From assembly GCA_021790515.1 (NCBI GenBank), contig JAJYHV010000055.1:1-32405 (forward strand): DNA of 32,405 bases, read 5' to 3'. This stretch comes from Pseudomonadota bacterium (GTDB lineage Bacteria; Pseudomonadota; Gammaproteobacteria; Burkholderiales; Sulfuriferulaceae). Shown here piece by piece: positions 1-11,464 of the stretch. A program made the position numbers and the translations under genes. Numbering within the stretch: the first letter of the stretch is position 1; each line of letters begins with the position of its first letter. The notes below the pieces were generated by a model. The model did no database searches. It saw only the letters and a program-made list of their open reading frames with translations, and was not told the origin of the DNA.

Positions 1-77
<77 letters not shown>

Positions 78-86
78 AATCTTTCA

Positions 87-115
87 ATTATAGCAATTCC
101 GACTTTTTCTGTCAG
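87..115 (-). promoter_or_regulatory. sigma-70 promoter of the tRNA-Pro gene
   Basis: On the minus strand CTGACA (110-115) and TATAAT (87-92) are separated by exactly 17 nt. The -10 box ends about 10 nt before the tRNA 5' end at 77, the spacing expected for a stable-RNA promoter. Confidence 0.85.
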
Positions 116-136
116 CATCCTGCCATCACTTTCCAA

Positions 137-172
137 GATAAAAACGGCGGGAGATCTCCCGCCGTTTTTATC
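137..172. terminator. Bidirectional rho-independent terminator after pilQ
   Basis: This is a perfect 36-nt palindrome. The GC core CGGCGGGAGA/TCTCCCGCCG is flanked by A-run and T-run arms (gataaaaa / tttttatc), so it would terminate on both strands. It lies 23 nt past the pilQ stop and upstream of the tRNA promoter, closing the pil operon. Confidence 0.9.
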
Positions 173-195
173 TTGCTCGCTTTTTGCTCACTTTG

Positions 196-2436
196 TTACT
201 GTAACGTCATGTCATCCTTGACAATATGCGGCGTGATGAACACCATCAACTCTTCCTTGACATCCGACTGGGCATTGTCATGAAACAACACACCAAGCCA
301 GGGGAGATCTGCCAAACCTGGCACTTTGTTAATGGTTTGCGTTTTGGTCTGCGTATAAATACCACCCAACACAACGGTTTGCCCATTCTTGACACGCACT
401 TGCGTTTTAACCCGCTTGGTGTTGATAGGAATGGCTTGCACTCCGCCACTATTAAATGGCGTACCTTCGTTGTCGTCCTGCAACTCAATGGTCAGAATCA
501 CCGAATCATTGTTCAGAATCTGCGGATTAACCAACAAGCACAAGAAAGCATTCACAAAAGTGACGGTTGGCGGCGCGTTGGCGGTTCCAGGCGTGACTTC
601 CGGAATTTGTTGGCCTTCCAGAATCACCGCCGGTTTCTGATTGGATGTGATCACCCGTGGGCTGGATATGATCTTGCCGACACCATCAATTTCCATCGCC
701 GACAACTCAAGATTGAGCAACGCACTACTGCCAACGTTATACAACGACAAACCCATCGTCGCGGCATTGGTGGCAGCTGATGGCAGATCCACCATGAACG
801 GATTGGTAGCGCGAGCCGTTGCGCCCAACGCACCAGACACTGCCGTGTTACCGGCGGCCATGGTATTGACTGCATCATTGGCGCTGCTGGAAATACCACC
901 CAATGTCCCGCCATTACCTGTGCTAAACGGTGCAGATGCGCCGAACTTCACCCCAAGCTCTTTCTGAAAGCTGGAGTCAGCAATGACCACACGCGCTTCT
1001 ATCATCACCTGCCGAGCGGGCGTATCAATCAGTTTCAGCAACTGCGCCACTTGCTCCTGCTTGGTAAGCGTATCGCTGACAATCAGTGTATTGGTCTGCA
1101 TTTCGGAGGTCGCCGTGCCGCGCGCTGACAAAATCCGGTTCGGGTTGGACGCTCCGCCCGCCGCCGTCGGCGCCATCCCGCCGGCACCTGCCGTTTGCGC
1201 CTTGATACCTTGCGCCTGTGCATCACAAGTCACGTCTTGACCGGTATCACCAGGCAACGGTGGCATGCCGAGCAGTTCACGCGATGCCGCATCGGCTTTT
1301 TTATAATTCAGTTGATACTGACGCACAACCAGAGGTTCCAGCGCTTCGATACTCTGTCGCGATTCAAGCTCGCTCTTTTCCTTGGATAGCAACTCATCTT
1401 TGGGCGCGACCCAGATAACGTTGCCGTTCTCGCGTTTATCCAACCCTTTGCTTTGCAGGATGATATCCAGCGCCTGATCCCATGGCACGTCCTTGAGCAG
1501 CAACGTGAGGTTCCCTGTTACCGTGTCACTGGTAATGATGTTTTTACCCGTGAAGTCCGCGATGACCTGCAATACGGCACGCACATCAGTATTCTGGAAA
1601 TTCAGTGACAGTTTTTCGCCGGTATAACGTGGTTTTTCACCATTCAACTGCGCCTGCTCCGCTTTCTTGCGGACTTCAACAATAAACTGGTTATCGGTTT
1701 GGTAAGCCGAATATTCGTAGTCACCTTTGGGTGTAATGCGCATATCCACATCCTGACCATCTTTCACGCTGGTAATCGTAGCCACCGGCGTACCAAAGTC
1801 AGTCACATCCAGACGACGCTGCAACTGACGGGGCAGATCGGTATTGATAAAATGCACCAGCAAATGATCACCATCTTTATGAATATCGATACCGGTGGTG
1901 CTATCCGAGAGGTTGGTAATCACACGCCCCTCCCCGGAAGAACCACGACGAAAATCAATATCCCGAATCGTGTGCTGGCTGGTTGATGGCCCAGCCACAG
2001 AAAACTGTGTGGCCGCGTTGGCCATCGTGGCATTTTCACTCAAGGTTATCATGAGATTGCCGTTGTCTACACGCGCTTCATATTGCGCCGGATGCAAGAG
2101 ATTCAGCACAATGCGCGTTCGATTACCCGCCTGTACGACATTCATGCTGTGCAGCACGCCCTGATTGACCGGAATGGTGTTTTTTCCAAGCCCATTGCTC
2201 ATGTTGAAAAAATCCATCGCCACCCGAGGAGGGGCGTTCACCGTGAAACTGACCGGGGTTGACAGCAATTTTTGAGTTGTACTGACTTTTATCAACACTT
2301 TGCCATCGGCAAGCGTTGAAAATTCAATATTTGAAATAGCATTCGTATCCGCCATCACCGGCCGCCATGCCAAGGTTCCCAGCATCACGAACACTGCCAA
2401 TACCTGAATCCCCAACACCCTGATCATTGATTTCAT
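196..2436 (-). CDS. pilQ: Type IV pilus outer-membrane secretin PilQ
   Basis: PilQ forms the multimeric outer-membrane channel through which the type IV pilus leaves the cell. The 746-residue product has a signal peptide (about residues 1-29). Two AMIN-type beta domains that would bind peptidoglycan follow (about 33-132 and 155-258). A secretin/TonB short N-terminal domain is at about 275-350, and then come the N1-type domain and the C-terminal secretin barrel. The barrel ends with VVLGGIYTQ, VPGLADLPWLGVLF and ELMVFITPHIV, typical of PilQ. A Gly/Ala-rich stretch near residues 410-435 and another inside the barrel are low-complexity insertions. ATG with AGGA 4 nt upstream fixes the start. It is the last gene of pilMNOPQ, 13 nt after pilP. 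Confidence 0.96.
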   Translation of the reverse strand: MKSMIRVLGIQVLAVFVMLGTLAWRPVMADTNAISNIEFSTLADGKVLIKVSTTQKLLSTPVSFTVNAPPRVAMDFFNMSNGLGKNTIPVNQGVLHSMNVVQAGNRTRIVLNLLHPAQYEARVDNGNLMITLSENATMANAATQFSVAGPSTSQHTIRDIDFRRGSSGEGRVITNLSDSTTGIDIHKDGDHLLVHFINTDLPRQLQRRLDVTDFGTPVATITSVKDGQDVDMRITPKGDYEYSAYQTDNQFIVEVRKKAEQAQLNGEKPRYTGEKLSLNFQNTDVRAVLQVIADFTGKNIITSDTVTGNLTLLLKDVPWDQALDIILQSKGLDKRENGNVIWVAPKDELLSKEKSELESRQSIEALEPLVVRQYQLNYKKADAASRELLGMPPLPGDTGQDVTCDAQAQGIKAQTAGAGGMAPTAAGGASNPNRILSARGTATSEMQTNTLIVSDTLTKQEQVAQLLKLIDTPARQVMIEARVVIADSSFQKELGVKFGASAPFSTGNGGTLGGISSSANDAVNTMAAGNTAVSGALGATARATNPFMVDLPSAATNAATMGLSLYNVGSSALLNLELSAMEIDGVGKIISSPRVITSNQKPAVILEGQQIPEVTPGTANAPPTVTFVNAFLCLLVNPQILNNDSVILTIELQDDNEGTPFNSGGVQAIPINTKRVKTQVRVKNGQTVVLGGIYTQTKTQTINKVPGLADLPWLGVLFHDNAQSDVKEELMVFITPHIVKDDMTLQ

Positions 2437-2449
2437 GTTTTCCTGCTCC

Positions 2450-2959
2450 TCATTGTTCCTGCAAGGTCAGCGTACTGTCACGTTCTGACCAGTCACCCAC
2501 AGCATCCTGCACCATTTCCTTCAATTTTATTTCTTTGTTGGAAATAGCCACAATCTTTCCAAAATTCTGTCCGAGGTAATTGCCGACCTGAACGGTATAA
2601 TAAGTATTCACAGGCGTTTTAATCACCGCAAAAACCTGTCCTTTGCGCTGAATCACCCCAACCATTTTCAGCGTTTCCAGCGAGAACGATTCCAGCAACT
2701 CGCGCGGCCGGTTCAAATCTGGCTGCATCCCATTGTCCGACGCATTGAATTTCAGTTTACGCGGCTTGAAAGGGTCTGGTAAATCAAAGTCGTTGTATAC
2801 AAAAGGCTGATAAGGCTTGACTTCTGGCAACGGCGGAATTTTTCCATGTATGTTGTTACCCGCATCCTGCACGAACTGTTTCAAGTCATCATTATGACCA
2901 AACCCACAGCCAGCAAGCGCCAGCACTAGCAGAGGGGTGAAAAATATGCGCTGATTCAT
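2450..2959 (-). CDS. pilP: Type IV pilus assembly lipoprotein PilP
   Basis: PilP is an inner-membrane lipoprotein that links the PilMNO alignment complex to the N0/N1 domains of PilQ across the periplasm. The 169-residue product begins with a lipoprotein signal peptide ending in LAGC (lipobox, Cys about 18). A proline-rich flexible segment follows, then a beta-rich domain containing GVIQRKGQVFAVIKTP and YYTVQVGNYLGQNFGKI, the PilP homology core. Its ATG overlaps the pilO stop by 4 nt (ATGA), indicating translational coupling. Confidence 0.95.
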   Translation of the reverse strand: MNQRIFFTPLLVLALAGCGFGHNDDLKQFVQDAGNNIHGKIPPLPEVKPYQPFVYNDFDLPDPFKPRKLKFNASDNGMQPDLNRPRELLESFSLETLKMVGVIQRKGQVFAVIKTPVNTYYTVQVGNYLGQNFGKIVAISNKEIKLKEMVQDAVGDWSERDSTLTLQEQ

Positions 2960-3606
2960 TTCCCCTCCTTCTTCGGTTTTTTGGCTTTCTGTTGAGCCAT
3001 CAATTCATCCGGATCCAGATAACGATAGGTTTCAACCACTGCATTCATGGTCAACTCGCCATCTTTGCCGTCCTTGGCATCTTTATTGGCAGAAATATTG
3101 ATATCGTGTAGTGTCGCGATCCGGGACAATTGAGCGACATCACTGGCGAATGCACCAAAATCATGGTACGAGCCGGACACCCTGATATCAATCGGCAGTT
3201 CGGCATAAAAATCATGCAGTTTTTCTGCTTGCGGCTTGAACAGATCGAAGTGCAACCCTCTGCCAAGCCCCGCCTGATTGATATCGCTCAACAGAGCGTC
3301 CATTTCCGATTTGTTCGGCAACTGCCGCAGCAGCGCGCCAAACGACCGGTTGATCTCGACCAGTTGCTGCTTGTAAGCCGGCAAATTGATGGCTTGCCGC
3401 TTCTTGTCAATAAAACTGTCACGCAAGGTCATTTCCTGATTTTTCGCGGCATCAAAGGCAACAATCTGCCCTCGCCAGACAAGCCAGTAACCCACCGCCA
3501 ATACCAATACAAACACCACGCCCAATACGCCGAACCGTACCGACGCGGACGCACTGGCCAATGTTTTCAGGTCGATATTGTTGATATCGTTCAATGCAAA
3601 CGCCAT
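2956..3606 (-). CDS. pilO: Type IV pilus inner-membrane alignment protein PilO
   Basis: PilO is a bitopic inner-membrane protein that pairs with PilN and binds PilP. In this 216-residue protein a short cytoplasmic N-terminus is followed by one membrane segment (about residues 25-46). A coiled-coil region (about 55-100, containing LLRQLPNKSEMDALLSDI) comes next, then a ferredoxin-like periplasmic domain. ELPIDIRVSGSYHDFGAFASD is characteristic of PilO. The C-terminus is lysine-rich (KAKKPKKEGK). The gene starts 3 nt after pilN and overlaps pilP. Confidence 0.95.
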   Translation of the reverse strand: MAFALNDINNIDLKTLASASASVRFGVLGVVFVLVLAVGYWLVWRGQIVAFDAAKNQEMTLRDSFIDKKRQAINLPAYKQQLVEINRSFGALLRQLPNKSEMDALLSDINQAGLGRGLHFDLFKPQAEKLHDFYAELPIDIRVSGSYHDFGAFASDVAQLSRIATLHDINISANKDAKDGKDGELTMNAVVETYRYLDPDELMAQQKAKKPKKEGK

Positions 3607-3609
3607 CGT

Positions 3610-4200
3610 CTAATCCGCCTTTCCGTTTTTGCCTGGTTCCTTGCTGCCGGAGGTGGCCACCAGATTATTCATATGCACATCCATGCTGAACTCATTTGCC
3701 TGAATGCCTTGAATCGTGGCAGCCTTCACTTCAATCAGCGTCGCATTTGACAGCCAGGGCGAACTGTCCAGATTACGCATCAGAGAAGACACCCGTGCAC
3801 TGGATTGCGCGTACCCCTGCAAATGCACAACGTCGCCATGCTGATCGATTGACTTGAGAAAAACGCCCTCCGGCATCAATCGCACCAATTGATCCAGCAA
3901 ATGAACGGCGTCTGAACGATTCGTCTGCAAAGATTCGACCACCTGTTTGCGAGCCAGCAATTCCTGTGTCTCTTTTTTCAGCTCATGGATGGCACTGATC
4001 TGCTTGTCCAGTTTGGCAATTTCGGTTTTCAGATATTCGTTGCGTGCATTTTGCATCTGCAACCGGGCGTCAAATACGGTGAAGCCGAGCAACACCACAA
4101 GAACCCCGATAACCGCCACCCCACCCAACAAAACAGCAAACTGTCGCAATCGGGCGACACGACGTGTTTCACGGTATGGTAATAAATTCAGACGTATCAT
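3610..4200 (-). CDS. pilN: Type IV pilus inner-membrane protein PilN
   Basis: PilN is the partner of PilO; its cytoplasmic N-terminus binds PilM. The 196-residue protein begins MIRLNLLPYRE, the conserved PilM-docking motif (INLLPWR-like). One membrane segment (about residues 22-44), a coiled coil (about 50-90), and a periplasmic domain containing VHLQGYAQSSARVSSLMRNL follow. Its ATG overlaps the pilM stop by 4 nt (ATGA). Confidence 0.96.
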   Translation of the reverse strand: MIRLNLLPYRETRRVARLRQFAVLLGGVAVIGVLVVLLGFTVFDARLQMQNARNEYLKTEIAKLDKQISAIHELKKETQELLARKQVVESLQTNRSDAVHLLDQLVRLMPEGVFLKSIDQHGDVVHLQGYAQSSARVSSLMRNLDSSPWLSNATLIEVKAATIQGIQANEFSMDVHMNNLVATSGSKEPGKNGKAD

Positions 4201-5279
4201 GGCGTATCAAACCTCCTCATGGCCAAGCCACAAGCTACCAACAAGGCAGGAGCATCCGCAACCAGTTTCGCTGAGGCGATATTGCCAGACAAGACCATAC
4301 CGGCAAATGGATTGGCAACCAGTGTACTGGCCTCAGTACGACTGGCCACCGCATCGTCCAGACCGGGCAAAATGGCTGTTCCGCCGGCCAGAACAATGTA
4401 ATCGACCCGTGAGAATGACGTTGCTGCCACAAACATCTGCAAGGCGCGCCCAATCTCGAGCGCCAGTGTTTCCGTAAAGGGCTGCAAAATTTCCACCCCG
4501 TACTTGTCCGGCGTGTCACCCTTGCGCTTCAATTTCTCCGCTTCTTCAAACGACATACCATAACGACGTTGAATTTCCTGCGTTAACTGGTTGCCGCCAA
4601 AAGACTGTTCGCGGGAATACACCATGACTTTATCAACAAACACCAAAATGTGCATGGTGGTTGCCCCGATATCAATCAACGCGACCGTCTGACCACGCGC
4701 ACTGTCGGGCAGAATATGCATCATGCCTTCATAAGCAGTCTGACTGGCATTGGACTCGACGTCCATCACCGACACCTTCAGTCCTGCCGCCTCGGCAACA
4801 GCCACCCTGTCTTCGATTTTCTCTTTACGACTGGCGGCCAACAGCACATCCACATCGGTACTGGAATTGGTCGCAGGACCCAGCACCTGAAAATCAAGAT
4901 TGACTTCATCCAGCGAAAAAGGAACGACTTGATTTGCCTCGGCCTGCACCTGAATTTCCATATCGTCTTCAGACAGGTCGGCCGGCAATATCAGTTTCTT
5001 GGAAATGACCGCCGATGACGGCAACGCCATCGCCACATGGCGAATTCGCGTTCCCATCTGTCCCCACGCCTGTTTCAAGGCATCCACCACTTCGTCTACC
5101 TTGGCGATGTTACCATCCACCACGGCATCCCTTGACAAAGGTTCGATGATATAACGCTCGACACTGTACTTACCACGGCCGGCATCCGCCAGTTCGACCA
5201 ACTTGACGGCAGCCGAGCTGATATCAACGCCAACCAACGGCGGCGTTTTCACTTCAAACAAGTTGAATTGCAAGCGCAT
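4197..5279 (-). CDS. pilM: Type IV pilus actin-like ATPase PilM
   Basis: PilM is a cytoplasmic FtsA/actin-fold protein that binds the PilN tail and connects the alignment complex to the pilus motor. Nucleotide-binding motifs are visible: phosphate-1 GVDISSAAVKLVEL near the N-terminus, phosphate-2 ALIDIGATTMHILV mid-protein, and the adenosine motif VLAGGTAILPGL near the C-terminus. The length of about 360 residues is normal for the family. The ATG at 5279 is used here. A TTG at 5285 lies at better distance from AAGGGA and may be the true start. This is the first gene of pilMNOPQ. Confidence 0.95.
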   Translation of the reverse strand: MRLQFNLFEVKTPPLVGVDISSAAVKLVELADAGRGKYSVERYIIEPLSRDAVVDGNIAKVDEVVDALKQAWGQMGTRIRHVAMALPSSAVISKKLILPADLSEDDMEIQVQAEANQVVPFSLDEVNLDFQVLGPATNSSTDVDVLLAASRKEKIEDRVAVAEAAGLKVSVMDVESNASQTAYEGMMHILPDSARGQTVALIDIGATTMHILVFVDKVMVYSREQSFGGNQLTQEIQRRYGMSFEEAEKLKRKGDTPDKYGVEILQPFTETLALEIGRALQMFVAATSFSRVDYIVLAGGTAILPGLDDAVASRTEASTLVANPFAGMVLSGNIASAKLVADAPALLVACGLAMRRFDTP

Positions 5280-5285
5280 TCCCAA

Positions 5286-5623
5286 GTGTATTCCCTTTTT
5301 TAATTTGATAGTTAGGAAATAAAGCGATAATTCACATTAAAGACTATCAGCAACTTTTCAAGATGTAAACATTTTTTTGGGAGTAATGAAATTTCTTACC
5401 CAATAATTGTTGCCATCTATTGCTTTCAGAGAGGCGCTGACTCAGATTTATTGTCATATCACCGAAACAGTAAACTAATCAGCGCCTTCCAAAGTCCGCC
5501 TGTGACTCCTCCCGTGGTGCATCATAAAACAAATTCTGCCTTGTGGTCACGCACAAAACACAAAAATCCGCGATAATGACAGCATTTTATTCCCCATCAT
5601 CCTATTGAATCTCCTTATCGGAT
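5286..5623. other. Divergent control region between pilM and mrcA
   Basis: This 338-nt AT-rich stretch without a gene separates the pil operon from mrcA. It holds the pilM promoter (5341-5369) and an inverted repeat with 8-bp arms, GGCGCTGA at 5433-5440 and TCAGCGCC at 5479-5486. It also carries the weakly ribosome-binding leader of mrcA. I could not find a convincing sigma-70 promoter on the mrcA side. Confidence 0.6.
5341..5369 (-). promoter_or_regulatory. Predicted promoter of pilMNOPQ
   Basis: On the minus strand TTTACA (5364-5369) and TAGTCT (5341-5346) are 17 nt apart. TG one base upstream of the -10 makes it an extended -10 promoter. It would give a 5' leader of about 55 nt before pilM. 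Confidence 0.55.
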
Positions 5624-8002
5624 ATGCAAATCTCGCGCTGGATCACCATTACTCTCGCTCTGCTTACCAGTTTTATTATCGTGGTCGCAGCCACCATCGG
5701 ACTGGCTGTTGCCCTTATTTACCCCAACCTGCCCGATATGCATACGCTGACCGACTACCAGCCAAAAATGCCTATGCGGGTATATACCAGTGATGGCGCG
5801 CTCATCGCCGAATTCGGCGAGCAGCATCGTGCATTCATCACGCTGCAACAAACCCCGAAAATTTTACAGGAAGCCATCCTCGCTGCCGAAGACGACCGTT
5901 TTTACGAACACGGCGGCATCGACATAACCGGTGTCATCCGCGCCGCCCTCAGCAACCTGATTTCTGGCGGTGCAAAAGAGGGCGCATCGACCATCACCAT
6001 GCAGGTAGCGCGCAACTTCTTTCTGTCCAGCGAAAAAACGTTTACCCGCAAACTTAATGAAGCACTGCTATCCATCAAAATCGAACGCAATCTGAGCAAA
6101 GACCAGATTCTCACTCTATACATCAATCAGATTTACCTCGGACAGCGCGCCTATGGCTTTGCCTCTGCCGCCGAAACCTATTTCGGCAAACCCGTCAGCA
6201 AGCTGAGTGTTGCCGAAGCCGCCATGCTGGCCGGCCTTCCCAAAGCACCATCCAAATACAATCCGATTGTCAACTTGCCGCGCGCACTGACAAGACAACA
6301 CTATGTATTGCACCGCATGCTGGAATTGCACGATATTGATGCAGCGCAATATCAGGCTGCCATCAACCAGACGTTGAACGTGCGCAAATCCTCCTCGCAA
6401 CAATACACGGTGCACGCCAGTTATGTCGCAGAAATGATCCGTCAGGCCATGTATGAACAATATCATGACGCCATCTACACCGACGGGCTCAAGGTCTATA
6501 CCACGTTACGCAAATCTGACCAGATCGCAGCAGACAATGCGCTCTGGTCAGGCGTAGAAAGTTACGACCGCCGGCACGGCTACCGGGGAGCAGAAGCCTG
6601 GTTACCGGCATCTTTCGATCCAGACCAAACAGACGCACTGGACGCGGCGCTGCAGAATACACCATCCATCCACAATCTTGTCCCCGCCATTGTCTTGTCA
6701 GCCAACCCGAAACGCGTCACTGTCTGGATTAAACACCTGGGTCAAACCGATATCTCCGGCGCAGGACTGGCCTTTGCCCAACGCGCATTAAGCCGAACCA
6801 ACCAATACAGACATCCGGACTTACTGCGCCCAGGCGCTATCATTCGCGTGATACACTCATCGGACAATGGCTGGGAAATCAGCCAGTTACCCCAGGTTCA
6901 GGCAGCACTGGTGACGCTTGACCCGGAAACAGGTGCCATTCGCGCACTGGTCGGCGGTTTTGATTACGATCTGGACAAATTCAACCACGCCATACAGGCA
7001 TGGCGTCAGCCAGGCTCCAGCTTCAAACCTTTCATTTACTCTGCCGCACTGGAAAAAGGTTTTACACCAGCCACCTTGCTGGAAGATTCCCCCATCAATA
7101 TCCCTCCCGAACAAACCGGAGGCGTGCTCTGGCAACCCAAGGATTACGAAAGCACTTGGAATGGTACGCTGGTCAGCATGCAGGATGCGCTGGTGCACTC
7201 GCTCAATCTGCCTACCATTCGCATCATGCAAAGCATCACCCCTGCCTACGCACTAAATTATGTGCAACGTTTCGGCTTTGACACACAACACATCCCACCC
7301 TATTTGACCATGGCGCTGGGTGCAGGTACCGTCACCCCACTGCAAATGGCGGCCGCTTATGCCGTTTTTGCCAATGGCGGTGCCCGAATCACGCCTTACA
7401 TCATTGACCACATCACCGATCAGAATGGCCACCTTCTGATGAGAAGCACCCCTCAGCCACGCACACAGGTTATCGACCCCCGCAACGCCTTCATCATTAC
7501 CAGTATGATGCAAGATGTCATCAGACGCGGCACCGGAGCTGCCGCCAGCAAGCTTGGCCGACAAGATCTGGCGGGAAAAACCGGCACCACCAATGATCAG
7601 CGTGATGCCTGGTTCGCAGGCTTCCAACCCCATCTGGTCGCCGTGGCGTGGATAGGCTACGACCAGCCAAAATCTCTGGGCAGTGGTGAAACCGGCGCCC
7701 AGGCAGCACTGCCCATCTGGATGAAATACATGGCGGAAGCGCTCAAAAACACACCTCAGGCCAGCATCAACCCGCCTGACGGCGTCGTCAGCCTCACCAT
7801 TAATCCGTTGACTGGATTGCCCGCTTCACCAGGTGAGGCGGGAACGCAAGAATATTTTCTGAAAGAAAATGTCCCGACATCACAAACAGGAAATCCGCCC
7901 GCGACGACCCCATCAACGGCGCCTGCTGGCGCGTCTTCAGGCAACGGTACGTCAACCACGCCGGCAGTACCCCAACTCATTTTCACTACTCCGCGACCAT
8001 GA
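5624..8002 (+). CDS. mrcA: Penicillin-binding protein 1A (class A, bifunctional)
   Basis: This class A PBP polymerises glycan strands and cross-links peptides in the periplasm. A single N-terminal membrane anchor (about residues 8-33) is followed by the GT51 glycosyltransferase domain, with EDDRFYEHGGID holding the catalytic Glu and KEGASTITMQVARNFFL. The transpeptidase domain has all three motifs: SSFK in PGSSFKPFIYS, SLN in VHSLNLPTIR, and KTGTT in LAGKTGTTNDQRDAWF. The 792-residue length is usual. The C-terminal tail is Pro/Ser/Thr/Gly-rich. It is divergent from pilMNOPQ, a conserved proteobacterial arrangement. The ribosome-binding site is poor. Its TGA overlaps the next ATG (ATGA at 7999-8002). 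Confidence 0.96.
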   Translation: MQISRWITITLALLTSFIIVVAATIGLAVALIYPNLPDMHTLTDYQPKMPMRVYTSDGALIAEFGEQHRAFITLQQTPKILQEAILAAEDDRFYEHGGIDITGVIRAALSNLISGGAKEGASTITMQVARNFFLSSEKTFTRKLNEALLSIKIERNLSKDQILTLYINQIYLGQRAYGFASAAETYFGKPVSKLSVAEAAMLAGLPKAPSKYNPIVNLPRALTRQHYVLHRMLELHDIDAAQYQAAINQTLNVRKSSSQQYTVHASYVAEMIRQAMYEQYHDAIYTDGLKVYTTLRKSDQIAADNALWSGVESYDRRHGYRGAEAWLPASFDPDQTDALDAALQNTPSIHNLVPAIVLSANPKRVTVWIKHLGQTDISGAGLAFAQRALSRTNQYRHPDLLRPGAIIRVIHSSDNGWEISQLPQVQAALVTLDPETGAIRALVGGFDYDLDKFNHAIQAWRQPGSSFKPFIYSAALEKGFTPATLLEDSPINIPPEQTGGVLWQPKDYESTWNGTLVSMQDALVHSLNLPTIRIMQSITPAYALNYVQRFGFDTQHIPPYLTMALGAGTVTPLQMAAAYAVFANGGARITPYIIDHITDQNGHLLMRSTPQPRTQVIDPRNAFIITSMMQDVIRRGTGAAASKLGRQDLAGKTGTTNDQRDAWFAGFQPHLVAVAWIGYDQPKSLGSGETGAQAALPIWMKYMAEALKNTPQASINPPDGVVSLTINPLTGLPASPGEAGTQEYFLKENVPTSQTGNPPATTPSTAPAGASSGNGTSTTPAVPQLIFTTPRP

Positions 8003-8580
8003 AACTGAATTCGACCCGTCAACTGGTTGCCCAACTCGCCGCACAACTCATGTATGAACACGGCATTCATGACTATGCGCAGGCACGACGCAAGGCAGCC
8101 AAACAACTTTGTATTGTTGATGCCCATCACTTGCCGGACAACAGTGAAATTGAAGCCGCCATCCGCGAACGACAAACTGTCTTCTTTGCCGACGATCATG
8201 CCGACACGACCCAACGATTACGCTTACTGGCGCTGGATGTCATGCGTGAACTCGACCAATTCAACCCACATCTGACCGGAGACGTATTACAGGGGGTAGC
8301 AGGGCAATACGCCAACATTTCAATCGAACTGTATGCCGACAGCGAAAAAGAAGTCGAAATGCACCTGCTTAACCACAACATCCCTTTTCAGCAATCGCAA
8401 ACCACCGCTACGCGTCACAACAAGGCAACGCCGCGCTTTGTGCTGCAACACGACAACAATGACATCTGGTTGACCATCCGGCCTCGCAACAGTCGGCACA
8501 ATACGCCCCGCCCCAACGACAACACCACGCTGCGACGCGCCTCACTTGTCCAGCTCTCCGAACTGTTGGAGGACCACTGA
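7999..8580 (+). CDS. Conserved hypothetical protein coupled to mrcA
   Basis: I recognise this only as a conserved protein of unknown function. Its 193 residues have no signal peptide or membrane segment, so it is probably cytoplasmic. The N-terminal half is helical (HDYAQARRKAAKQL). The middle contains FNPHLTGDVLQGVAGQYANISIELYADSEKEVEMHLL. The pattern hLtGxVLxGxA resembles the opening of a nucleotidyltransferase fold, but I see no clear pair of catalytic aspartates. The C-terminus ends in a helix (LRRASLVQLSELLED). ATGA overlap with mrcA implies translational coupling, so a role linked to cell-wall growth is possible but is inference. Confidence 0.8.
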   Translation: MKLNSTRQLVAQLAAQLMYEHGIHDYAQARRKAAKQLCIVDAHHLPDNSEIEAAIRERQTVFFADDHADTTQRLRLLALDVMRELDQFNPHLTGDVLQGVAGQYANISIELYADSEKEVEMHLLNHNIPFQQSQTTATRHNKATPRFVLQHDNNDIWLTIRPRNSRHNTPRPNDNTTLRRASLVQLSELLEDH

Positions 8581-8718
8581 ATTCACTCCTCCGCGAATTG
8601 CGTTACGGGTCAAGTCGAAAAAATCGCGACACGTGCGGTGCAGTCTCCCAGGACTACGACCTTCGTCGTTCGACTCGCGATCATCGCGATTTGGTCTGCT
8701 TTGCTCCTCGTGGAGGAG

Positions 8719-8743
8719 GGAGGCGTCCATCCCATCTTCCTTA
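8719..8743 (-). repeat. Short repeat shared with 23027-23051
   Basis: The minus-strand copy of the 25-bp repeat (22 of 25 positions equal to 23027-23051), inside the structured element at 8581-8770. Confidence 0.5.
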
Positions 8744-8748
8744 GGTCA

Positions 8749-8770
8749 CCGGCCTTTAGGCCGGGGTTTT
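8749..8770 (+). terminator. Likely terminator of the mrcA operon
   Basis: Perfect 6-bp GC stem CCGGCC/GGCCGG with a TTTA loop (8749-8764), followed by GGTTTT. The U-tract is short (4), so strength is uncertain. On the minus strand there is no T-run, so it would not serve the transporter gene. Confidence 0.5.
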
Positions 8771-8827
8771 CAACCAGCAAGGAATAGGATAAATACAGAG
8801 ACATGGTTCGCCGTCAACCGGACAACA

Positions 8828-11255
<2,428 letters not shown>

Positions 11256-11430
11256 TCATCCTGTCTCTGTCTGCCGGCACAACATCAGGGAAGCGGTTTG
11301 GCAAGACCGCATGACTTCAAACCAGCAACTTTACCGCCAACTACTGCTGCAGCCTGACAAACAGCAATTTTCTCACGATACCTGACACGGCAATACACTG
11401 GCAAGATTTTTTCAAACAAAAAAATCGCAA

Positions 11431-11458
11431 GGAACTTTTGTTTCATACCCCCCTCAAA
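11431..11458 (+). promoter_or_regulatory. Sigma-E (RpoE)-type promoter
   Basis: GGAACTT at 11431-11437 and TCAAA at 11454-11458 are separated by 16 nt. Both boxes match the known extracytoplasmic sigma-E consensus exactly. Transcription would begin about 6 nt after the -10 box, at about 11465, which is the first base of a chain of stem-loops. No protein gene lies downstream on this strand before 12325. Confidence 0.7.
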
Positions 11459-11464
11459 GCCTGC

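Larger units (their letters stand above)
8581..8770. repeat. Structured, gene-free element (possible mobile-element remnant)
   Basis: The 3' intergenic region between two convergent genes contains no plausible gene but many inverted repeats. AAATCGCGA pairs with TCGCGATTT about 55 nt later. ACGA-CCT-TCGT and CTCCTCGTGGAGGAG are local hairpins, and CCGGCC-TTTA-GGCCGG closes the element. A GC hairpin with a TTTA loop followed by a TTTTCAAC-like end resembles the right end of some IS200/IS605-type elements, but no transposase is present. Part of it (8719-8743) recurs at 23027-23051. Function unknown. Confidence 0.45.
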
